From Bactrocera neohumeralis (Eukaryota > Arthropoda > Insecta > Diptera > Tephritidae): a stretch of 64,000 bases of DNA. This document shows, one piece after another, positions 46,972 through 58,900 of the stretch. Within the stretch, counting starts at the first letter, position 1. Every line of letters begins with the position of its first letter. The translations under genes and the position numbers were made by a program. The stretch is taken from contig NC_065921.1 in NCBI RefSeq assembly GCF_024586455.1, positions 82,396,163 through 82,460,162 of the forward strand, in the 5' to 3' direction. The notes beneath the pieces are model-generated. The model did no database searches and had not been told where the DNA came from. It saw nothing but the letters and a program-made list of their open reading frames with translations.

Positions 46972-49900
46972 CTATTATGTGTGTATGTATGTGTGAAGTA
47001 ATAAAAAAGTAAATAAGCGTATTAGTGAGGTTATGAGCTTGGTAAACACAAATAAAATGTGCAAATAAACGGTTCGTCTACATAAACTTCTTTGTAGTGT
47101 GTTCAAACAAAAATACTGTTATAAAAAAACAGTGCGTGTCAAATGCCTCAAGCTTTTAAGTGTCTAAAACAACCACTTTGTAAGCGCGTGTGGTTTATTT
47201 AGGTGCATTCTTTTGTCTATTTGGTAATCTAATCTTAGTATGTTTACTAAAATAGTATTTACTTAAAGATATATAATCTCTAGATAATTTCGAAAAATAG
47301 AAACTGGCAAGTGTTTATTGTTTTTGCATGTTTTCAAGTGAAAGTCGACGTTAAGAATTCTCTACAAGCATATTAAATATTTATTTTAAGAAAATGTGGA
47401 TTTTCTTTCGACTGCTTGATTTTATAAACGACACTGTTGTAGTTTCTTTGAAACGAGAGATAATAATGTCAGTTCCAACGAGTTTGAGGCTGCATGTTTT
47501 CTTGAACAATCGAATTGTCCCCAGTCTACCATAGTAAAACACATTTTTTGGCAATAATTTTTTCTTTCTTTTCAAGGACGATACACTGATTATTCAGACT
47601 CTTCAACTTTTCGACATAATTTTTGTAGAACGATTTGTTCTTTGCTTCAAAATAGGCCTCAGTTTCGGCGTTCATCTCTTCTTTCGACGAAATCTTTTTT
47701 CCCAGCGAGCATTATTTTGAGATCTAAGTAGAGGAAATATTCGCTGGGCCATAATTTGTAGAATGCGGTGGATGCGGAAGAAATTCGAAACCCAATTCGT
47801 GATTTTTGGCCATTGTTTTCACTGACTTGTGACACTGTACATTGACTTCACTATTCATCGCATGCGCATCCCAAAATACAAACGTCTTACCTTGCAAGTG
47901 GACTGTTGTGTTTTTCCAAGCTTAGGAGCGGGTGCATCGTGTGATATGCACTCGAAAGACTGTTGATTGGACTACGGAGAAAAATGATGGAGCCATGTTT
48001 CATCCATTGTCCCATATCGACGAAAAAACTCTGGTTTATTAAGCTTGAACATCTTTAAACACTGAACAGAATCATCAACTCGTTGTTTTTGGAAGCTGGC
48101 TGTTAGCTAGCACTATAAAAGAAAAGCAGGCACAGTGCCTGGCCAATGCTTAGCTGACGCTCGCATCGCGATGTGATGTGATTTAACAGTCATTATGTAA
48201 TCCCGCGGGAAGCTGGCTGTTAGCTGGCTCTAACAGTGATGTGATTTAACAGTCATAATGTAATCTCGCGGGAAGCTGGCTGTTAGCTAGCACTATAAAA
48301 GAAAAGCAGGCACAGTGCCTGGCCAATGCTTAGCTGATGCTCGCATCGCGATGTGATGTGATTTAACAGTCAGAATGTAATCTCGCGGGAAGCTGGCTGT
48401 TAGCTGGCTCTAACAGTGATGTGATTTAACAGTCATAAAGTAATCTCGCGGGAAGCTGGCTGTTGGCTGGCTCTAACAGTGATGTGATTTAACAGTCATA
48501 ATGTAATTTCGCAGAAAGATGGCTGTTAATTGGCTCTACAAAAGAAAAGCAGGCCCGGTGCCTGGTCAGTGCTTAGGTGACACTCGCACCGCGATGTGAT
48601 GTGATTTAACAGTCATAATGTAATCTCGCGGGAAGCTGGCTGTTAGCTGGCTCTATAAAAGAGAAGCAAGCTCCATACCAAGCCAGTTCTTCCTTTTTCT
48701 CTATTTAGAGACTTGTTTTACTCTGCTAAGCCTATCGTCTTCCCACAATCTACTACTAAATATGTTTGAAATCGAAAGACATACCATAAAAGATGCCGGC
48801 TCTGGCCAAAGATAGATGTTTTCCAAAATAGTTGAAGGTTATTTTTCGCTTGACAGCCAGTTTAGACAAAGAAAAGCTCTTTACCGTTTAAAAAAACTTA
48901 ACAACCAACCCTCAAACAGCAAGCTTAAGTGTAAAAAACTTTCCAGTCACCCCAATTGTAGCCACCCACACATCTAAGTGTTCATCATGCCTTAATTCCT
49001 TAATTTTATGAATGCTTTCATATGAATTTTATTTAGATAACCCAACAAAAAGTAAAATAAAGAATTGTATAAAATATGAGTAGCAGTTTAAGTACTTCAA
49101 GTAGTACGTAATTGTGAAATCTGCTTACCGCTATGCTGCTGCTGATAAGGAAATACTAGAGAAAGTCTAATACTTTTAGTAATGAGTATTAAAATAGTTT
49201 ATTATAAGGTGCGATAAAACCGACAAGTTAAACAATACGATGTCTACAGTTTTTGTACCCTAAACAAGGTCGATTAAGTTAGCCACGAAGTTTGTAACAC
49301 GCAGAAAGAAACGTCGGTGACCCTATAAAGAACAGCGTGGCGATCGAAGTCGAGCCCGTCAGGTTCGATAGCCGCCTTCCTATCTGTTCATGAGCGAAAT
49401 AAGCACTCAGTATTTGAGATAACGATCTAAACTTTTGAACACCGCACTTTCTGCCTTCTTGAGCTACGCATTTTTCGAAAATGCCGATATCGGACCACAA
49501 AAAGTTGTATCTGTCATACAAACTGATCGATCAAAATCAAGCCCTTGCTTAGAAAACTCCTTTATTTGAAAAGATATCATGACAATATCAAGACAACTCT
49601 ACATATATTCTCCGAAAAAATGGTTTGGATCGGACTACTATAGCATATAGCTGTCATACAAACTAATCGCTCAATATCCAGTTCTTATATGAACAACTTT
49701 TTTCGTTATAGATTATTGTCCAAGGCAGTATTATAATCTCCGAAAAATATATTCAGATCGGGCTACTATAACTTATAGCTGTCATACAAACTGAGCGATC
49801 AAAGTCATGAAAAAAATCTTTTAACCTCCATTATGCTATTAGAAATGCACCTATGAAGGGTATTATTGCTTCAGTGCTGTCAAAGGGAACATGCTCTGTT

Positions 49901-52900
49901 GTTTCATAATCATTTCTAATTAAAGAACAGTTATATCGTAAATATTAAATACTGTCACCTACATACAACTCCTCCAGAAAACAAGCCTTCTAATTTATAA
50001 CAATTGTAAATTATTTAAAGCGCATTTTGGCTCACTGCGCGGGGGTAGAGGTATTCAAAAGATGATAGTCTTAGAATGTCTACAGCCTTTTAATATACAG
50101 TGTAAATATTAATTAGACATCTATTGTCTTTCGATGCATAATTGTGCGCTTTTGAATACATTTATAGTAGATTAAAAAACAAGCCTATTGAAAACGGCAG
50201 CCCAGAATTATACAGCTGCGAATTTGCCGTTATAATCGCTGTTTTCGTGTTACAATAATATTTGCGCTGCACAAACAGATTATCAAAAATGAAACGATTA
50301 CCATACAATTGCTTTGTATTTGTTCTTAGATCATTAGAGCGTTTAGTTTTCAATGAGTTCGTTCAGTTCTAATAATTACTCCCTTTCGCTTTTCGTTTCT
50401 CGTTGAAAATTTCCAATTTTTTAAATCAAAAAAGAAAAATATTCGAATCTGAAGTTCGTAGATCGAAAATATCTTACTAAGTTTGCTATCGCTTCGCTCT
50501 ATGGGCTCTTGAAAAGTTCCAAGAAGATCCGACGTCTTCGAGGCAAATTTTGTTCAGCGATGAGGCCCATTTCTAGCTTAGTGGTTATGTTAACAAGAAA
50601 AATTGCCGCATTTGGAACGAACAGCAAACTGAAGAGATTCAAGAGCTGTCATTTCATGCCGAAAAAGACAACGGTTTGATGTGGTTTGTTTGGCGGTAAA
50701 GTCATCGATCCATATTTCTTCAAATATGATGCCGGTGAGAACGTAACAGTCAATGGCGACCGTTATCGCGTCATGATAACCAACTATTTGATGACTAAAA
50801 TTAAAGCTCGAGATCTCAGCGACATTTGGTTTCAACAAAACGGCGCCACTTCCACACAAAACGCATCAACGAATGGATTTATTGAGAGAATGCTTCGGTT
50901 AGCAAACAATTTCACGTTTCGGGCCGGTCGATTGGCTACAAAGATCGTGTGTTATCACACCGTTAAACTTTTTTCTGTGATGATATATAAAATCTAACTC
51001 TAAGCGGACAATCCCGCTTCAATTCAGGCCTTGGATCAAAACATCACGCTTGTCATACGCCAACTACCAGTCGAAATGCTCGAAAGAGTTATCGATAATT
51101 CGACACAAGGGATGGATCATCTGTGACGTAGCCGCGGCCAACATTTGAAAGAGATAAACTTCAAAAAATAAAAGCCAAAGAATGTTCTTTTTAATGATAA
51201 TACCTGTAAACATTCCCCAAGTAGGAAACCTCAAAATGGATCACCCTATAATATTTTCATTTAATTTATGATTCTATACTAGTCTTCAATCAATAAATAA
51301 TTAAATCGGTAAAACGCATTATTTTCTGGCTTTGTATAACCAATTAACAGTTAATTTTGCTGCTGATAAGGAAGTATTTATTTTGGGTGCCTAGCTGCGT
51401 GTGCTTTTTGAAGTAGGCGCTCAAGTACTGGATGATGTCAATGGTTTATAATGAAATTCCCTTTTATTTGTTTTGGCCAATTTCACGTTCATATCGTTTC
51501 TATTTTTTTGATTAAAGATTGATCACTTGGCAGCAACTAATAATACGCGTGCAATCTCTTACAACACGTCGATAAAAATAATCAAGTAATTTGACGATTA
51601 ATATACGCGGTCGTGCGAGTATGATTACATTTTGAGATTATTCAATTTCTAGTGATACGAAAATATATGACCTTTAGACGACTTTTAAGTTAGTTTCTGG
51701 TTTCCAGCACTGCTTTTTTGACAGCCTTTATCATTTGGACGACGCAAAAACGATCTACCTGGTTATATGAGACTTTCGCTAATTTATCTCCCATAATGGA
51801 AATTTATGGGAAGGTGGCAAAGAGCTAAGGACATGAGGGAGCCTTGGGAACGTTTAACTTGGAAAAATCATATATGTAAGTGTGAAGGCCTAGGCGATCT
51901 TCACGCTGAGCGACGATCTTGAATTGCCAGACGATCGAGATGCTGCTTACAAAAACTCGTTTGAGTTGAGAAAGCGAAGCGCTGTTATAGAACTGGCCTG
52001 CGAATTAAGGCGATATTAGCCTGAGTAGTTCAAAACGAGCTGCAGAGATAAATAAAGAAGGTACCATCTTCTATAAGAGGGTACAACTGCTGCTACGCCG
52101 AAGATATTAATATCAACAACCACGCGGTTCGTTCTGCTTTCTCCAGACTGAATAAAGAAGCGAAGCGTATGAGTCTAGTTGTGAACGCGGACAAATATCT
52201 CCTGTCATCAAACAAACAGTTACCGCATTCGCGATTTGACTCACACGTCACTGTTGAAAGACATGACTTCGAAGTCGGAGATAATTTCGTCTATCTTGGA
52301 ACCAGCATTAACACCAATAACAATGTCCGCCTTGAAATCCAACGCAGTTGCCAAAAGCTGCTACTTCGGACTGAGTGGGCAATTGTGAAGTAAAGTTCTC
52401 TCTCGACGAGGAAAGACCATATTCTACAAGTCACTCATCATCCACGTCGTCCTGATATATGGTGCACGGGCATGGACTTTGACAACATCTGATGAGTCGG
52501 CGTTACGAGTTTTGGAGAGAAAGGTTCTGCGAAAGATTTCTGGTTCTTCGCGAATTGGCCACGGCGAATGCCGAGGTCGATGGAGCGATGAGCTGTACAG
52601 ATATACTACGACATTGTCATAACTCAGCGAATTCAGAGACAGCGGCTATGTTGGCTAGATCATGCCGTCCGAATGGATTAAAACAATCCAGCTCTGAGAG
52701 TATTCAACGCAGTATCCGCCAGGGAAGCAGAGGAAGAGGAAGACCTCCACTCAGTTGGAAAGTCCAGGTAGAGAAGACCTGGCTACACTTGGAATCTCCA
52801 ATTGGTGTCAAACAGCGAAAAGAAAGAACGACTAGGGCGCTCGGCTATAACCATGTAGGCGGTGTCTACACCTGTAAAGAAGAAGAAGGTAATCACGTAA

Positions 52901-55900
52901 GCGGTGTCTACGCCAGTAAAGAAGAACAAGCTGAAAATGTCACCTACAAAGCTGATGCCTCATTCAAACAGAGCATCAAAAAGCCAATCTGTGTATCGAA
53001 ATTTCACGCCTGCGCTTGCTGCTCGCCAGCTATTGAGAAAATCGACATCTATAGCTTTTGTTGCTATAAAAAGATTTCTCATAGAAATTCTACAGAGAAT
53101 TGAAGGCATCTCGGTATCACCGTAGAAAATATAGGAGAAAATCAACATAATATATAGTAATATAGAACATAATGTAACTTCAAAGAGACGCTTGGCCAAA
53201 TGCCATAATCTCACATATATATTTATACACACACACACACATTTCCAAAGCATTAAACTAATTTACTAAGATCACGTTTGCTTCTCTGTCAATTCGACGC
53301 ACCTTTTTGCACTATTTCATAACTTTTTTTTTCTTGCTGAATTAGCAATTCAAACTTACCCCCAATGAATTGAGAAACTGCTTCTCCCACGAATAGCGCG
53401 GCTCTTTCACCAACGTTAGTGACACTTCGGAGCTGTGATTAGACACGATCGCTGCTACATTATTGCTAGTCATATTCGCGTGAATACTGTTGGTGTTGTT
53501 GCTATTGACGAATGCGCTTTGTGTGAAATTCGTTAAGAGCGGCGCTTGTGTGGTGATTGTGGGCGCTAATAACGGTTTTTTGGCTATCATTTCCACAATT
53601 GTTATATTTAGATTGATGCGAATCATGTAATTCACCGCGAAACCGATGAAAACCAAATACCAGAGCACTGTGCGCGCTTGAACTGCAAAGAGAGAGAGAT
53701 AGAGAGAGGGCGTAAAGGAGTAGGTTAGAAATTGTGAATGAGGGGTGAAAATGTATAGGTAAATAGAGAGATATTTTTTGATGAGAAAAAATTAATAACG
53801 AAAAAAACTGAAATTTTAAATATTTTGTTAGGACTTTAAATTTTATAAGAAAAAATCGTAATTAAAAAAGATTAAACAAATTTTAGTTTAAATTTAATAT
53901 TTTTTAATGTTTGTTTTTCTTAATTTTTAACAAAAATTAAATTTTTAGTTAAACAAAATAATTAGATAAATTTAGTTTGTTCTAATTTTTACAAGAGAAA
54001 ATAATAATTAAAAAAATTATCTAAAATATTTTAATTAATTTAATTAATTTTTATTTAAACAAAATAATTAGATAAATTTAGTTTCTTATAATTTTTATTA
54101 AAAAATTAACTAAAATTTAAATTTTGTAATTAAATTTTTTAATTGGAAATTATTATATTTTTTCATTTTTGCTTTATCTAGTTTTTAATGAAAAGTAATT
54201 TTTTTAATAAATATAAATTTAATTACAAAAATTAATAATTAAGACTGGGTTTCGAGCAGTGAGAAGTCGTTAAAACTACTCCTGGGCACTCACTTTCCAG
54301 TGAACCAATCTTCTGAAGAAGTGCGTTTCAGAGGGCTTCCGGAAGGCGATACAGCCTACGGCTTCATGGCCGTCAAACCAACTAAGTTTCCGGCGCCTAA
54401 TGGCATCATACCTGCACAACTTGAGCGCACAGTAAATGTGTCACTCAGCTGGTTGGCCCCACCTACGCGAACTGCATTATATTAGGCCTTCCCAAGACTG
54501 GGAGACGGGTAAGGGTGGCGTTCATTCCGAGGGCCGAAAAGTGCTCTCATGTCAATGTCAAAGATTTCAGGCCAGTCTGCCAATGCTCGCTTTTGTTAAG
54601 AACGCTGAAGAGACTTATGGACCTGCACATCATGTCAGTATATCGAGAAATATGTTATTAGGGCTCAACATGCTTACTGCTCCGTGGAATTTCTCGAAGG
54701 ATAAATTTATAATGTGAAGTCGGAAGCGGTTATTGATGCTCTGTGGAGGTTTGAGGTCGAATCGAACCTCAAGCATCTCATATTTTCGCTGCTCTGAGAC
54801 AGAACTGTCGTGGCGGAGTGGGTCAGTGGCCACTACGTAAGGTCAATAGAGGCACCCTATCTACTTTAATCTATGTTACCTACTGAAAGAACTACAGGGA
54901 CGAGGCTGTCGGATGAAAACCTATGCAGCAAACGTTGCTCTCATGGAAATTTGATACAGCTTACACAAGGATACCTCAATATGGCAGCTAGCTGGGCGGC
55001 CTTGCTGTCAATTCAAACTAAACTAGTTTTATTTACCAGGAGGTATAAAATACCGTATGTACCTCTTCCCTCATTAAGGAGCTCTTGACTTCACACTGTC
55101 GAAAAGTAGAAGTTCTTTTGCCTCTTTCTTGATAGAAATCATGAAATCATGGAAGCCCGATGTTGAGGAGAGGCTGAGAAAGGCATTAGTTGCCTTATAT
55201 TGCTGTAGAAGAGCTTTGGGAAACGGTGGAGACTCTCACCAAGTAGTACTTTGGCCTTACAAAACCATAGTTATGCTATTAGTATTCCAAGCTGAATTTG
55301 TCTTGTGGAAGGTGCTCGGGAAAACCACACTCACAAAACAACTGGAACATGTGCAACGAACGCCATCAGTAGGGCACCCCACTTGTGGGGTTGCAAAAGC
55401 CTTCTGGCCCAGGGTGGAACGCAAAAGATCCATGGAACTACCAGCTCTTAGTGATGTTCACATAACCACAATGAAAGTGTCTATGACACTAATTATTTTG
55501 AAGAATGACACTTGTCAAAGTTGCAAGGTGGAAGATGTAGTGGAAGCATCTAGACAATTTCTCTTTCACTGAGCGGCTTTCACCAGACTTGCCATACTTT
55601 CTATAAAATCGGCGAATTGATATTGGCTTAACAAATTTATAATTTAATATATGGCGGTCTTTTTATCCCTAGTTAGCAGCTTTGGCCATCACTAGGGACC
55701 AACGTCTCTAGCAGTCCAAGTGGGATTATTCGTGGTCTCGTTCGTTATTGGACCGTTTGAAGGACAAAATCGCGGAAAAATGGCCGCATTTGAAGAAAAA
55801 GTAAGTACTGTTTCAACATGTTAGTGAGAACGATGGCAAAAAATTCTTGAATTGAGCTTCAAATTGCTTTCGCATCCACCATATTCATCAGATTTGGTCT

Positions 55901-58900
55901 CCAGCGACTATTTCCTGTTCTAAGAGCTCAAAAGAATGTACAAAGGAAAAAAAATTTCATTGAATGAAGAGGTGATCGCCGAAAATGAGGACTATCCGTT
56001 TTACATATTTTTCAAAAGGACAAATCGTATCTACAAAAACAAAGAAGGCATCAGATGGAATTCAAAATAGCTTTATATTGGAAGAAGGCGTGGTTGTGAA
56101 CCGATTTCACCCATATTTCGTACATGAAAAGTTGAAATCGGTCTAGTAGCTCCTGAGATATGCTTCATAAGTGGGCGGCGTAGGCAGCTTCCTTCTGCCA
56201 CTTCTTCCGTAAAATTTAGTGTTTCTGTATCGGTTAACGCGATAATCAGTGTATCACCCTTGAAGGGAACTATAGTATGTTGAATAAAAAAAAAATAATT
56301 AATAACACATTTCAACATAGATTATTTATCTATAAAACTGCAACCGCATTATTTGTATACTATAATTAATTTTAATTGTCGCCAAGAAGCGTAAGAGTAT
56401 TACTCCACGTTCTAGTATAATTTATTTATGCATATAAATAGCAAATATATGTATATTTTATATATACTTATATTTATTAGTTTATGTAATGCTGCTAATC
56501 AATAGATTGCTCTCGAGGTTTTTGAAATTTTTATCGCTCTGAATATATACGTATATACATACATACATATTCCTATATCGATTATCAAACAGTAGTTATG
56601 TGCATAAAAATACAAAAATATTAGCATTGCAAGCAGTCGACAAGTATGAATGAACTCTATGCTAAGCAGCGCCCCTGTAAGTCATTGCCTAGGCCGGCAG
56701 CAATGCGTGCGATCAATCAGCGTGTGCGCCAACAGCCGGTCAACAGCTGATTCTAGGAATAAATCAGAATATTTATTTGCATTTGCGCTGAATTTGTAAC
56801 AAGTTGCTGTAAATTATTATTTTTTTTGACATTTCGGTGCTCATAATTTTTTATTTTTCCAAAATGTTGTCTGTTTTCAATTCGTAAAAAACTGAAACTT
56901 GTTTGAGCATTGCTTGGAAAAGTCACATAATTACATTTGTGAAGTTGCTAAAAGAAATAGCAGAAATGATTTGTGTAAAATTTTAATCAAGCCTATGCAC
57001 GTGGCAATTCGCTTGAATTTCGGATTAAAAAATTATAGGAAAATTAATGAAGGCATTTCAAATGAAGTGTGTGCTTTGTAGATAAAATGTAAATCAAACA
57101 ACTTAAATGAAGCGTTAAGTCACTGCTAAGCTGTGGATAATATTCGATTTGCGTTGTAATAATTGAAATTTATATTTTTTTAATATTAAAAAATTTTTTT
57201 AATTATTTAATTAAAAATTAATTTATTTTATTAAATTATTTAATTAAAAAATCTAATTTAATTAAAAATTTTTCGCCTAAAATTATTTCTATCAAATACA
57301 ATATTTAGAAAAAATATTTATTGTCTTTTTTTAAATTTTTTGAAATTAATTTAATAAAACCTTTCACTCACTTAAAAATTTTTCTATCAAATAAAAAATT
57401 AAAAAAAAATATTGAAAAATTAGACTGTAGCATTTTTTTTTTCAAATTATTTTAATAAAAAAATATATATTTTTTTATTTATACATGAACAATTTTTTGA
57501 TAAAAAAAATATTAAAAATACAAAAATTACACAAATCTGATATAAAAATTTAATTTTGTCCACACAACTTTTCCTCAAATATTTCTCTAAAACAATAATT
57601 TTTGTGCATTTGAAAAAAAGTAAAAATTTTGAGAAAAGCTGTTTTTAAAAACGAATTTAACTTAAAACAATAATTTTTGTGCATTTGGAAAAAAGTAAAA
57701 ATTGTGCGAAAAGCGGTTTTTCAAAACGAATTATATTTTTTTAATGTGCTTGTAAGATTTTTTTATCAAAAAAAAATTACTATAAAAGTATAAAAATTAA
57801 AAAAATTTTGCAAACATTTTTTTATAACTATTTTTACCATAATTTTTTTAATTAATCGAACTCTTAAAAAACTATAAAAATGATTTAATATTTTTATTTT
57901 AAAAAATTTCAAAAACTGCACTTTTTATTAAAAAAAATGTTTAATCTCTCGATAACACAAACATAGACCATTAATATTAAATTTTACTCATTAATTTCTA
58001 GATTAATAGCTAACTACATTATTCATTTAGAACTTTTTTTTCAAATATTTTCAAATTTTTATTTAAGTTTTTCTCAAAATACATATGTATTTTTCATTTA
58101 AAACATTTGTTTTTTTAATAAAATAAATTTTTATCACACAAATGCAGTTCACACTTTTACATTTTGCTCACTAAATTCTTAAAAAACCAAAACTGAACAA
58201 CATTAATAAAATTTTTCAAAAATTTTATTTTTCACCAAATTTTTTTTTTCAAAAATTTCGAAATTTTAATTTAACAAATTTTCAAAATTTGTGTTTTTCA
58301 CTAAAAACTTTTTTTTAGATAATGCCAAATTTTTATTTAAAAATTAAATTTTTCATTGAAAACAATTTTTTTATAAATTCTCAAATTTAAAGTTTTTTAA
58401 CACAAATTTTTAAATTATACTCATTAATTTCTTAAAGCAAAAAAAACTGTGAAAAATTCTTACAAAATTTTTCAAAAATTATATTTTTCACTATTTTTTT
58501 TTTTAATCCAAATTTATTTAATTTTTAAATTCTCCTTACGAAATTCTTAAAAAAAACTGTGAAAACTTTAACAAAAATTGTGTTATTCACTAAAAATTTT
58601 TCTTTTCAAATATTTCATTAAAAACAATTTTTTATATGTAAATATTCACATTTTAAATTTTTTAACACAAATTTAGCACAAATTTTAAATTTTACACATT
58701 AAATTCTTAAAAAAAAACACAATGAAAAATTTCAACAAAATTTTTCCAAAATTATATTTTGCACTAAAAATTTCTTTTCAAATATTTTCAAATTTTTATT
58801 TAAAAATTGTATATTTCTTCAATAAGATTTTTCAAAAACTATATTTTTCACTTCTTTTCAAATATTTCCATGTTTTTATTTAAAAAAATTCTAAAATTAT

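Noticed and set aside
49340..49400. tRNA-like 'aggttcgatagcc' motif
   Set aside because: It resembles a T-loop box but has no matching acceptor stem or A box, and lies inside an interspersed repeat.
52492..53103. 203-codon frame as a host gene
   Set aside because: Contains the G-R-G-R-P-P-L-S-W-K passage of an RTE-like LINE in shifting frames and reads on into the LINE tail repeats.
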